Source of the DNA: Cygnus atratus
Taxonomy: Eukaryota; Chordata; Aves; Anseriformes; Anatidae
NCBI RefSeq assembly: GCF_013377495.2
Contig: NC_066396.1
Location: 2,480,001-2,544,000, forward strand
Length of the DNA stretch: 64,000 bases
Direction: 5' to 3'
The translations under genes and the position numbers were made by a program. The notes beneath the pieces were generated by a model. The model saw nothing but the letters and a program-made list of their open reading frames with translations. It had not been told where the DNA came from and ran no database searches. Below, in pieces: positions 1-11,651 of the stretch. Position 1 is the stretch's first letter. The number at the start of each line of letters is the position of its first letter.

Positions 1-2227
1 GAATTGGGTGCTCCAACCAACACTTAGCACCTAATCTGACGTTGCATTTTGGAACCGAAATGCGGGTTAGCATGGGATTGATTTTCTGGAGGGCTGCGCT
101 TGCCAGCAAGAGACAGAACTTCAAGAGGTGACTTGGGTCATATATCAACGTGCAGATCGCTCTCGGTCATAATGACCTCATTCTCCCTGGTGGAAGATTC
201 AGCTTACTTGTCAGTGCTTTGGCCGTCTCCCTCTTTTCCTAAATAGTGAGGAAAGGTGTAGTAATGGCAGATGCCAGCCACAGAAGGGTGGGGCGGTGGA
301 AAACTGAAAAGCTGGCTTAGTTGAGAGTTATACAAAACTTGGAGAAGAAGTGTGCTAAATTTGAATTCATTTAACAAATGACAATGATAAATATATGGTA
401 AATATATAGGGGTTTTTGGTTCGTTTTTGACCGTTTTGTGAATTTCTTCACGTGTTACGTATCTGGAGAAATCACGAGTTGAAAAGCGAACTTTATGGTC
501 AACGTTTTTATTTGGCCTCCTTCTGATTTGAGGACAACAGAACAAAAACATGGTCATAAAGGGCTATTAAAGCAACATGAAATTTTTAAGAGAAGGCTCT
601 AATTATAGTGCTTTTTATTATAAGAAGACCTCCAAGCTGCTTAACAGTGAATAGCATTAGTTCCTTTGTCTTTGACATGACAGTAATTGCCTTGCAACTG
701 TGTTGGTGAAGGGAGTGTTGGTTTATTACAAAATCTGACTATATAATTTTATTTGAGAAAAAAATATTTGGCTGTTTTGAAATTTTGTAGGGCTAAGAGC
801 ACTTGAAATTCTTTTATGTTTTCCATTCAAATAGCTTACAAGCTTTTGTCCTGTGCAACTTGAATCTGGAAGAGTAGGAGATTGGAAACTCACCTGCTTT
901 AATTTTTCTTTCTTTAAGAAAGTACGTTATAATTAATTTTGACTTTTGACATTAATGAAAAATAAGGATTTTCAAGTCGAGATTATTTCCTATTGTTGAG
1001 CTGTATACTTAAAGACTTCGACTCAGTAAGGCTCTACTTATTTGATGCAATGATCCGAATCTGCCGTCAAATTCCAAGAAACGCGTTAAGCAGGCGTTTG
1101 GTGATAAATTTAATCCGATGTGTCTGAGAGGGGCTGCTCCTTATCACAAGGGAATGTCCCGGGAACCCAGACCTGATGAAGGTAGGAGCCCTGGTTGATG
1201 CTGAATTTGTCATGTACGACCACAGTCATGGGGGATAATTCTATGCTTTTCCCTGATTTCCCCCCCCCCCATTGTCTGCAGCATTGCTACTTCAGTTTTG
1301 GTGCTTCTCTTCTTTTCCCCTGTGTAATTCAGCCTCGTGAATTACGTACGTTTTGGGCTCAAACATCAAAGTTTAAAAGGTACAACAATGAGAGATTAAA
1401 TGAGCTGCCTTCAGGTGCAGCCTTAATACTGGAGCTGTGTATGTGCCATATATATTCATCTAGATAAAGGGGAGGGTATTTTAACACACATTTTGACTGT
1501 AGTTATTAAGCAAATAACCGAGCTGGTATGGAATGATTAGCTATTTGCATCTTCGTACCTAATAAATGTTTGCAGGTGTAAAATAAATGGAGCTTTGGGG
1601 CTTTGTTAGATGTGTATTATTGAGCTGCACATATATCAGTTGTGTATCGCTGCAGTTGTGAGATAAGCACAAAGGACTCGATCTGGATGTTCTCTTTTAA
1701 GCAGTGTTAGTATTTGTTACTGTCTCGTGCCTAAAATGCTGAGGTTATTAAAATTAGAATACATCAGAAAAATGCTGCATAACACAGCAAGCCATTTTTA
1801 TTAAAGGGGCAATGTACAAGCTCCTTTTCCTCTCGATATATTTGCATTTTCAGGGGTGCTACGTGAATCCTTCAGCCAGGGGCTGCTTTGTGTTTAAGGT
1901 TCACCCATTCAAATACACACTCCTGTTTCACCTCTCTTCTGCGCGCCTTTTCACGTCTTCCTGTGACTCAATTTTCTTGAACTTCCAATAGTCTTTCCAT
2001 TGAAATTTTCAATGATCTTTCAATTCCTGCCTCTCTGTGGCCAGTGCTGTGAAATTTTCGTTTTGAGAAATCGGGTAGCCAGAACTTCTTCTCACGGTAC
2101 AGGGGCGAAGCGTTTTTTAATTCTTCCACGTACCTGTGTGTCAGATATTTCTCTCTCTAAGGGGGGTTTGTTCATTAAAATTTGCACACGCATAACGTTG
2201 TTTATCCCTTTTGCCTTTTCTCTGCAG
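1..2227 (+). other. DYM: DYM intron upstream of exon A (partial)
   Basis: This stretch is the 3' part of an intron. I found no match to the preceding dymeclin exon, and no recognised repeat beyond a C-run near 1261-1271. Short open frames here (for example 1195-1467) have no coding character. The acceptor for exon A ends at 2227. Confidence 0.85.
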
Positions 2228-2410
2228 CTGGCCTGTGGACAGTCTTCACGTTAGGTGGAGTGGGGAGTAAACCAACGCCGCAGCTGGAGCAGTGCTCCCC
2301 TCTAGCTAATCAGAGTCTGCTGCTTCTCCTGGTCTTAGCTAATCTGACTGATGCTCCGGATACACCGAACCCCTACAGGCAAGCTATTATGTCCTTCAAG
2401 AACACCCAAG
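2228..2410 (+). CDS. DYM: DYM coding exon A (dymeclin, internal)
   Basis: This 183-nt exon starts with the last two bases of a split codon and then encodes 60 residues beginning GLWTVFTLGG and ending QAIMSFKNTQ. Its final G is the first base of the next split codon. The upstream acceptor is a pyrimidine-rich tract ending in CTGCAG. The donor reads CAAG|gtttgt, which is weaker than consensus because T occupies positions +3 and +4. The encoded segment includes the hydrophobic helix SLLLLLVLANLT and the family-typical PNPYRQAIMSFKNTQ block. Both ends are phase 1, so the exon can be skipped without shifting frame. The identification rests on recall of vertebrate dymeclin, and the match is nearly continuous. 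The open frame runs past both splice sites, so its upstream methionine at 2182 is not a real start. Confidence 0.93.
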
Positions 2411-4903
2411 GTTTGTATGTTCTTACTTCTAAGCATGAACTGATGAAAAAGAAGCGTTAAGTTGCTGTAACCACTTGGAGATTCCCCTTACAAAATTTAT
2501 TTTCTGTCTAGCAAGCCCATGTAACGCTACGTTTTCCTCTGGGATTTTTGAGGTGGAGTTGCCCAGCTGCTGAAACTTAATTGAAGGGGTAGAGTAAGGA
2601 GGTTGCTCTTTCCTTCAGACTTGATGAATTCAAGGAAGCTTCATAATTTCAGAAGACACAAAGCTGACTCATAAGTAGGCCAGTTATCCGAGAGTCTGGA
2701 GGAGTCTCCTAAAACTCTACAGCACTTGGAGAAATTCCGGTTAGCTGGCGTCACGTCCCTTAGAACTGAGATACGCAGTTGAATTTCTAATTGTGTTGCT
2801 CACTTCTTGTACTTTAAGTCTGAAGAGAAATTGGTGAAATGTAAACACTTCTATGAGGCTTCTATACAGAAAGTGTCAGACTCGTTATAGTGCCTGCCAG
2901 GTTTTTGAGAAGGTTGGTAGCAGGATGTTTGTCAGGTAAGTGCAATGCTGTATGACTTAGTCCCCTTCTGCAGAGGTTCCTAGCTGGGACGCTGTAAAGC
3001 CCTAACAGCTCAGAGTGACCTGGCTTATAGCTAGATAGCTCAACTTGCAAGCGCTGTGCTTGCTGTCACATGCGCTCTGTCCGGACACTTAAATCTCTTC
3101 AAGTTTTAGCCTTTGTTTTTTCACCTTTTGTTGGCTTTAACTGCTCACACAGGGCTACTCAACAGAGCTCAGCCACTGCGTGGTGACCTGTGAAGCCATA
3201 TAAATGTCTCTGAGTTGTTCTCTTTAACCGTTGAGTTTTAAGCAGGTTGAGCCCTAAATTCAGTCACCTTTACATACGAATTTTTTTTTTCAAGTTATTA
3301 GGATGTAGAATTGTTCACATAAGAAGAATTCTTAGTCCTAACATGCCCCTTTGACCTTCTGGATATTGTTTACTGGCAACTGAGATTAAATTTTTGATCA
3401 AGGGTGTTGCTTTTTTTTTATTTAACCCGAACGTCTGAAAACTTATACGAATATTTTATTTTGGTTAACTTTGTTCAGTGTCATCAATAACTAGTGGTTT
3501 GTTTCATTGAAAACATGCTTTTATGATTTAAAAATTGCTTTCCCCTTCCAGAGAGGGCGGGCGCTTTGTCAAAATAAGTGGCAAGTGCCACATACTTCCC
3601 CGAGTTGGAAGCTATTTAGAAAGCTTTGCCAAGAGTATGCCCTGAAAAGAAAGGGGAGGTGGGACGCCCACACTTCAGGGGGTGTAGGTAGTGTTCATGC
3701 TTCTCGGTGTTTTCCATGGTGGTGCAGCGTGTAATATCTGACAGGTCTTTCAGGCTTGGAGTAAAAAGAAGGTTCAGACGATGTGCAATAGTTGCTGGCT
3801 ATCGTAATACTAGTCGGTTATAGAAATGTTGTAAAAAAGCAGGTTTTGAAATTGGCGTCTCTTTTTCCCCCTTCTCCATCTCCTAAAAATCTACTCCATC
3901 CACAAATGGCTGTTCGGGAGCAGTAGTATTGTCACACTGTTTTCTACAGCAGAACTTTCCCAAATGAATGCATTTTTAATAAGCGATAAACAATTCAGAA
4001 ATCTGTAGTCTGTCGCTGCAGGAACTAGGGAATTTTAGTTAAATTCTTCAACTTTGGATGTCTTGTTTATAGAAATTGTGCAATTTTTAAGTCCAGACTT
4101 GTAGAATACTTGAGTACCCAAACTGCTATTGTTCCCAAAATATCCTCCTGCCACGAAATTGCTGTAGCTTTTCCATACGCTTAGCTTGTTTACGTGCTCA
4201 GAAAGGATAGCCTTTGTATCCAGTTGCCAAGATGCTGGCATAAATCAGCCCAAAAAGGCAGACTCGTCCCACTTCATGTGTCATCGCAGAAGATGCATGT
4301 GTTGGACGAGTGTTGCTGAGTAGAGCTGGACAGGAGCAGGTTTTAAACAAATTTCTGTGAAGGTTCTTGAGAGCTGAGCTCTTCTGCACTGGAACAAAAC
4401 TTTGCACTCTCAAAGGTGTTTTGTGAAGAAAGCAAAGGCAAAATCTCTGACTTGGGGAGATCAGGAGGCTGAGTAAGGACATGAATCTGGCTTTCTGACG
4501 TGCTGTATGAGTGCATTGACTGTCAGACTTGTTTTTTCCATTTCCTCTGGAAATTCCTGGATGTTAGAGATGCGTGTTGATGGAAGTTGTTGTCGAAGCT
4601 GGTAGAGCTACTTGTGAAAAGCAGAAAACCATTTTGTTCTCACTTACAGCTCTGCCACGAATTGTATTGTGAATATGAACAATCTAATGTTAGTTTAAGT
4701 GGTGTTAAACTATGTTACAGGGTGTTTTAAATTATTGTAATTAGCCCATAGGGTTATGACCATCTGTGGTAAGGGTGGCTTTTGTTTCCTCCTTACTCTG
4801 GTATCTGCACGAAATATTCCACCCAGAGGATTTTATAGAACTAACCGGTTACCAGCATGGTAAGTATATTTGCTAACAATTATTTTTGATTTCTTTATTT
4901 CAG
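2411..4903 (+). other. DYM: DYM intron between exons A and B
   Basis: This intron of 2,493 bp runs from gtttgt to the ATTTCAG acceptor. It shows only short T-runs (near 3281 and 3411). No repeat family or RNA gene was recognised. The scattered open frames are short and unrelated to any protein I know. Confidence 0.85.
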
Positions 4904-5082
4904 ATAGCAGTGCTTTTTCATCATCAAATCCGCACGCTTTCCAGATAAATTTTAACAGTTTGTACACGGCTTTGTGTGAGCAGCAGAGATCCGATCAAGC
5001 GACTCTTCTTTTATACATGCTTCTGCATCAAAATGGCAACGTACGGACATACGTGTTGGCACGAACGGACATAGAAAATCTT
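4904..5082 (+). CDS. DYM: DYM coding exon B (dymeclin, internal)
   Basis: This 179-nt exon follows the acceptor TTTCTTTATTTCAG. It supplies two bases that complete an Asp codon with exon A, then 59 codons from SSAFSSSNPHAFQ through QINFNSLYTALCEQQ to ARTDIENL. The donor is CTT|gtaagt, a strong intronic match with a non-consensus final exon base. The segments INFNSLYTALCEQQ, SDQATLLLYMLLHQN and RTYVLARTD are hallmark conserved blocks of dymeclin. The stretch just after the junction (SSAFSSSNP) looks like the least conserved part. It enters in phase 1 and leaves in phase 0, so skipping it would shift the frame. The open frame continues about 190 bases past the donor into intron and should not be read as protein there. 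Confidence 0.94.
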
Positions 5083-6583
5083 GTAAGTATCGTTCTCCTT
5101 GCCCTGTACTCCTTGCGAGGTGTTGGTCCTGGAAGCTTGGGTGTCATCAGCTGCCGGTGTCCCCCGTTTTATTGTGGGCGCAATAGGATGCTGCGGCAGC
5201 ACTGGTTCTGGATTGCTTACCCCTTCTGGCTCACTCCATTAGGCCATCTCAGAAGTATTGCAATAAACATGTGACCGAAGTAAAAAAAATAATATAAAAA
5301 ATAATAACGATAAGGCTAAGCTGTCTTGCCTCTTTCTCAGTGCCACCATTAGTCTGACCCAGGTCGACTCTGCTGACCTCTAAGCATACAAATGGCTTCC
5401 AGGGTTGACCCGAGTCTGGAACTCAAGGGGTACTTGGTAGATTTTATAAAATTGCAACTGTAGCGACCTTTTGGCTGCTTTAAATAGGATTGTGGTTAAT
5501 AGCCGCTATAACAGACACCTGCTACAGTTTTTTGTAGGTTATAAAGTAGCTTCTGCTCCCTGCTATGGTTAGTGATGTCACAAACCACTTCAACAAACCT
5601 TACTTACTAAATAGCATTCCTTTAATAAGATAATGGCTGTCTAGGGGAATTGGGAACAGAATAGAGGACCTTTTCCATTTTAATACGTGAAATCCTGCCA
5701 GATAATTAGATCCCATGCCTGTTTGATGGCAGATATGGAATGAGTTTGGTCTTAATCCAAGTTCTAGCAGATGTATTGCTAAAAATCAGAGTTGATAGAC
5801 ACCACTGTTGGCAAACTCAGGCAGGACGGTTGATACTGAATTGATGATTCAAAACTGAACTCCTGTGTAGTCTGCATATTATCTAGGGGTGGAGTTGAGT
5901 CATTTTGTATAAATTCTGTCAACAAATCATCATATTTAATTTTCTCGGCTGTTGAATGTAGTATGTCAGGTTTCACAGCTGCTAAACACATCAATTTGCT
6001 CTAGAGAGGCAAAGGTTAGGTCTGTGCATTGCTTTAGAAGTGTGGTATTTGATATATTATAAAGCTCCCCGAAGCAGCATGAGGTGCGTATGTTAAAACA
6101 GCTCAAGATGCAGGGACTCAGATACTCGGCAATGTGCGATATTTGATCAGTTACCTTTCCTCCCCCCTCTCAAAAGAAAATAATAAGAAAATCGTGGAAA
6201 ATTACTGTCAATATTAAACGCTTTACTTTCTGGCGAAAGCTGTGAAAGCTGAGAAAAGCATTACTGAAATGTCAGCGGCACGCTTGGGTTTTCCTACAGA
6301 ACCGTGAAGCTGTCTGCCCTGTCTCGTGGCTATCCTAGCCTTCACGTTGCTCTTCGTGCAGCCTGGTGCTTCTTGTTACTGACACGCTGCTGCCATCTTT
6401 TACAACCTGGTATTTTTATTATTATTTTTTTTTTCTGGACTAGTAAGGATGAGCTGTAGCAGGCGATTGAGAGGAGCGGTTTCAATTGCTTTATTACACG
6501 GGCCGAGCCAGACACAAAAGGGATTGGGGTTGGGGAGGTTCCTGGGCAAAGAAATCATGGTCTCCCATTACAACCCTGCAGTT

Positions 6584-6597
6584 AAAAAAAAAAAAAA
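6584..6597. repeat. Poly-A run (14)
   Basis: This is an uninterrupted A14 run just before the TG/TA microsatellite. It could be the tail remnant of a retroposed sequence, but no body was recognised. Confidence 0.9.
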
Positions 6598-6620
6598 TAA
6601 TGGAGAGAGTGTATAGAAAT

Positions 6621-6727
6621 GTGTGTGTGTGTGTGTATATATATATATACACATGTTGTATATACATATATATGTATATATGCGTGTATATATATGTATA
6701 TGTGTATATATATACACATATATATAT
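6621..6727. repeat. (TG)n/(TA)n compound microsatellite
   Basis: It starts with eight GT units, followed by about 90 bp of alternating TA with interspersed TG and CA steps, including ATATACACATGTTGTATATA. The alternating purine-pyrimidine pattern is prone to Z-DNA, cruciforms and length polymorphism. It lies mid-intron, away from any exon. Confidence 0.95.
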
Positions 6728-8354
6728 TTTTTTGCTTTAAAATTAAAAAAAAAAGATGTGAAGGCTTACTGTGGGAAGCTTAGAAAGCTAACTTTGAACG
6801 GAAAGGACTCGCACCTTGCTGAGAGGCGTGCTAAGAACTAAAGCCTGCAAGCTGAGAATCCCCCAGCTCAGAGATACAGGAGCAAACCAGTTAAGGTAAT
6901 AAATTCGGAGGAGGAAATTGCTGCCAAAGCAGTGCTTTCTGGGGGTTTCTTTGAACTGAGGGCGGATGACGTTTCGGAGGTACGTGGCTTGATCAAGCAT
7001 AAGTTAGTGGGCTCTTCATACAGTGCCAGCCGAGTGAAGTAAAAGGGGCAGTGACATACGAGAGCAGGTCAGCATTCAGCTGAGCTCTCACCTTAAACCT
7101 GCGGGGGTTCTGGAGGTTGTTCCTTTTTCCTGTCATTCAACACATTACAACGTTTATTGTCCGGTGTTTTTTTTCGATTGTTTTGGGGTTTTCTATATGT
7201 TCTGGGTTTGGTGCCCAGGAAGCATCACTAGCAGATGTTCTTCGGCATTTCCTAGGGTGGTTTTTTTTGAGTTTTATTTGCTCTTTTGTAACTTCAGTTT
7301 CATTTGTGAATTGATTCGGTGCGTTTTTGTTAAACGTTATAATAGATTGGTTCTGCTTGCATCCTGACTTGCGTATAAATCCACCTCTGTCATTTGCATG
7401 TAGATGCCTTTGTTTTCTTGCCTTATCATTGATAATGCAATATATGTTTTTTTTTTTTCTTTATAGCAGTCTTTTTTCTTATAATAGCAGTCTGTTTGGT
7501 AGAATGAATAGGGTATGTCTCCCATGGCTTATAGCAAGTCACTTTGTCTAATTTCATAAAATGCTTGGTTTAAATATCTGATGCTATTAGGGATGTTCAT
7601 GTCCGGAATTTGGCTACGAAATTAAACGTGGTTGCGAAGATTCTCCAGGAAGTGGTGGGACTGGTGAAATAGGGGCCAATTAATGCATTTTTTCATAAGC
7701 ATAGTGTCATGGTTTGTGGATGGGAAAATGTTGAGCCTTTTCCTGTTTGTAGGAGCAGTTTACACATGCAGTGCCAGGGGAATATCTACTCGTAAGAAAT
7801 AAGCTATTCCTATTAAATATGTCTTGCTTTGGCTGCCGACCTATACGTTTTACTGCTGCTTAACACAACTGGATTGAAATAATGCATAAGATGATGACAT
7901 TAACTGATGGGACGTCATTTATTTTTTTTCCAGTGGCATAAATTTGTTTAAGCAAGGCACTGGTGTTGTGTTTCATTGTATACTAAAGAAAAGCTATTTT
8001 AAAACTCTTTGCTTGGGAAACTGTTCCTGACCTCTGACTGAACACAGCACCTGCAGTTTACAGCGTCTGTTTTTACCTGCCCCATGTTTTGGGGATTAAA
8101 AGTAATTTTTTAATGGTGGCTGTACCTTACTGGTTAAAAGCTCCTCCTGGTGAAGGAGTGTTAATAATCCAATAATGATACTTTAATGGCTCCGAACAAA
8201 AGGGCCCGCGGTACAAATAGAAGTGGTTATTGTATGCTTTTTTTTTGCAGTTTCATTCAGAAATCATTCATTGGAGGGTGTGACTGCACATTCAGAAGAT
8301 CAGGGTATGCCAAGGCTTTTTGAATAAAGAGTTGCATCACTGTAGTTTTTCTTT

Positions 8355-8403
8355 AAAAAAAAATTAAAAAAAAGGAAAAAGAAAAAAAAAAAAAAAAGAA
8401 AAA
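8355..8403. repeat. A-rich low-complexity stretch
   Basis: About 49 bp consists almost only of A with a few G and T interruptions. No retroelement body was recognised next to it. Confidence 0.9.
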
Positions 8404-10620
8404 CACTTATTTGCATGAAAGTTCCTGGATGTAGCCCTCATCTGTTTGGAAAAATGGGCTAGGGAAGTTTTCTGTTAGCCACAAGAGTGAGTATGTTGCA
8501 TCAAGCATGACTAATGCAGGGTCTTCCCAGTACGTGGCTAGCCCATGCCAGTGCGTAAGAAGATAGATATAGAAGTTATAATGTCCACGTATAACATAAA
8601 AATGCGGAAGTGCATTTTGGTTACAATTCCTGATAAATCTTAATGTAACTAAAACTCTAATTCAGTCTTGCGTCCTAACTCTTTTTTATTTAAATGGTGG
8701 TTTGCTGAACAGCTTGTCCTAAAGGAATGTGTACCTCAGCAATCAGTATACGAAGGAAGAAGTGCCTGGAGGAGGAGGAGTGTAGAAACTGTGTGCGTTG
8801 ATTTGGTTTCCGCCTGGACGTGGCACGGAGAATTTGCCATTTGCCTCCTTCAGTTTGGTCCCATAGGTAGGATGGATGAGGGAAGTCTGAAAGAGCGGTG
8901 GAAAGGAATGTAGTGCGTAAGGCAGTATATTCCGTGTAAAAATGAACGGAGGATTATTTTAGAGCTGCCTAAGGATCTAAGAAGGTGTTCCACTGCTTAC
9001 CTCTGCAAAGGCTTTCGTTTTTCTCCCTGTGAAGGCAAGTCGTGAATGCGCTTCTTGAGTAGTCTTATATCGTGTCCTCCTCTGTGCAGCTCACCGTCGT
9101 GCTTGGACTTGGAAATGGTGTTGAGCTTATGGAACGCAAAGCTACATACGGTATAAATATTTCAGTTGGAGATGGTCGGAGCGATGGGCTAATGCAGTGA
9201 TGTTTGTCTCCCATCTCCCCCACCCAAGGAAAGGAATGTGTGTTCCTGCCACACGCCAAGCACATGCTCTAGGGACACGCTGTCTTTCCGTTCGTCTCAA
9301 GACCTATATTCACAAAACACAAAAATATCGCCTCCAGTTTTAACTGAAGAGAGATGTTTGGGAAGGATCCTTTGAAAACGTAAAGGGAGGAAGTTAGCAA
9401 TGTGTAAATATTATTTTTTTCTCCACTTTTGCTGTGGTATTGTCTTGACCCTGGCTAAAGCATCTGTCAAAAGGCTTCGTGGCCTGCAGCACTTAGCTCG
9501 GTATGGTAGGTTTTAATAGAAACTGTCGTGTGTTTAATATGTTCCAACTGCTTTGGGACTTGTTGATTGTAACAGAACATTCTGGTGATTTCAGAGGGTC
9601 ATGCAGCACTTGGAGTCCTGGCCTGTCACCAGAATAGGTTTCACATGATTCATCCTGTTTCACTCGGCTTGTTTTGAAAAACAGCAAAGTCTTTAGGTGT
9701 CTAGAATCTTCTTGGAATGAATTCTGCATCTCATTCCCTATCTTGGAATTAGGAGTTTTCTCAAGTTCCCTTTTCCAGGGTATTCTGTGATTTAGGCCTA
9801 TTTCTGCAACGTGGGGAAGCCACGTTGTACTGAGCCAGTGGAAGGCTAATTTTCAGTTGGTAAGAGGACAATGTTTGCATCTGGATTAACTTTAGACTAG
9901 CATTCAGGTATGCTTGCAGTTGCAATGAAATCTCGTTTTCATTATTATTGCAAGACTTTGGCTTAAGCTGTTCATCCTGGTGGAAATGTTGCAAGACCTT
10001 GGGCTGAACTCTCATCATAATGTCAGTTCTCTTTGGCTGCGTATTGTCTAGAATTAGAAAAACAGGCCTTTTCTAGTCTTAACCCAACCCAAACTGGTTC
10101 TTTTCTGGGATTAGCTCCACACACCAAAATGGGATCTGAATTTCAGGTCTTAAAATGACCCTGTGCACCTCGACTTTAATATGCCTGGCTGTATTTCATG
10201 AGGAAAGTCATTTCAGACCAGGCCTGTGCTAGCAGAAATGGTTAGAAGCAATTGTTTTCCTGTCTGAACTGTTGAAAATCTTGTTTAATAATTTTATTTT
10301 CCCATAGTCTAGGAGGGAACTAAAGCTTTCAGAGCCTACAATAACTAGTATGGCTGGAAATCTCATTTATTAGGAATTGAAATTCCACGTCTCACCACAA
10401 GAAAGAATTTGTTTAGACACTCTTGTGGAGACAGAATAAAACAGATGGAAGGTGTTTGAACACTCTACGTCACCACTTAGGGGTGGTTATTTCAAGAGGG
10501 AGAAATTGCTACGTTATTGTTAAGGGCAGGGTGATACATGGGAGGTTTAGAGTCTCCTCTGTTTATTATCTGAGGTATTTGAAAGACTAAACTAATGCAC
10601 ACGTTTTTCCTTCCCTAAAG

Positions 10621-10746
10621 GTTCTGCCAATTCTTGAGATTCTGTATCACGTTGAAGAAAGGAATTCACACCATGTTTACATGGCTCTTATAATTTTGCT
10701 AATCCTTACAGAGGATGATGGCTTCAACCGATCCATTCATGAAGTG
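10621..10746 (+). CDS. DYM: DYM coding exon C (dymeclin, internal)
   Basis: This 126-nt exon encodes exactly 42 codons, from VLPILEILYHVEERNSHH through VYMALIILLILTEDDGF to NRSIHEV. It joins in phase 0 to exon B (giving ENLVLPILEIL) and to exon D (giving HEVILKNITW). The acceptor is CTTCCCTAAAG, with A rather than C before the AG, which is slightly weak. The donor is GTG|gtgagt. The hydrophobic MALIILLILT stretch was read as a possible membrane segment in early dymeclin work, but later work treats the protein as a peripheral membrane protein that cycles on and off the Golgi. The exon is too short for a 60-residue open-frame cut-off and was found by looking for the missing piece between B and D. 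Its phase-symmetric ends would allow in-frame skipping. Confidence 0.95.
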
Positions 10747-11037
10747 GTGAGTTGTTTTAGTAAATAACTCTTCAGACCTAAAAATTGCTTAAATCTTTAT
10801 TTACAAAGGTGCATCTGTATATCTCTTTTCTCGGCAGACAGTGTGTATGGGTTGTGTGTGTTCATCCAGATTTGATGACATGTATGTATTTCTTTTTTAA
10901 GGACTAATAAACAACAGTTAGAGTCTTTTCAGAACATTCCTTACTGATGTGAAGCAACGTGCTCCTGCTCCGTTTCACAAAGGAGATGCTGCATATACCT
11001 CCTTTTCTCTCTTTTTCCGTGTTTCCTGTCACAGGTT

Positions 11038-11059
11038 AGCATAGTGATAGCATAGTGAT
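11038..11059. repeat. Two-copy 11-bp tandem duplication
   Basis: The unit AGCATAGTGAT occurs twice head to tail with no mismatch and continues into AGC. It looks like a recent local slippage duplication inside intron. Confidence 0.85.
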
Positions 11060-11630
11060 AGCCAAGCAGGCTGTCTCAAAGATGTGGAGTGAGAAAATGG
11101 AGGGGGTAGAAGGGAGAGAAAAACAGAAAAAAAAAATTATTTCGCTCTAAAAACTTCCCTTAACCAGTTTGATGCAGCCGAAAGGAGTTTTTAGTTGGAA
11201 ATTTATTTTCCAGACTAAACGTTGCTTCCTTACTTGGCATTTCTTTTCTGTCTTTCTGCTAGATTAGTATCTATTTTATGTTGTCCATGTAATATGATCC
11301 AAATTTTGACTAGCTTTGATGGGCCTTGACCATCTGTGCTGGAGATGATAATGGGTGATAATATTCTAGTTCCCTAGCTTCTAAATCTAAGATAACACAG
11401 ATGTCTGCACTAATTTTATTTACGTTCCTGTCTAGGAGGTGGAAACTGTCTTTTGGGTTTATGTAAAATTATTGACATGCAAAAAGCAGGAAGCAAGTGT
11501 CCAGGTATCTAAATAAAACTTTTTTCCCGGGTAAATTTCCAGCCTGTTTTGGAGCGAATTGGCATTTTTTCTTGGTGCCAAATGGTCAAGCCTTAACAAT
11601 ATTTACTCTCTGAAATCTCAGATTATTTTC

Positions 11631-11651
11631 TGTATATGTATATATATATAT
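11631..11651. repeat. Short (TA)n microsatellite
   Basis: The stretch TGTATATG followed by seven TA steps forms a short AT-rich simple repeat in the intron between exons C and D. Confidence 0.85.

Larger units (their letters stand above)
5083..10620 (+). other. DYM: DYM intron between exons B and C
   Basis: This intron of 5,538 bp has an A-rich patch just after exon B (about 5281-5310), a TG/TA microsatellite near 6.6 kb and an A-rich low-complexity stretch near 8.36 kb. No transposon family was recognised and no coding sequence is supported. Confidence 0.85.
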
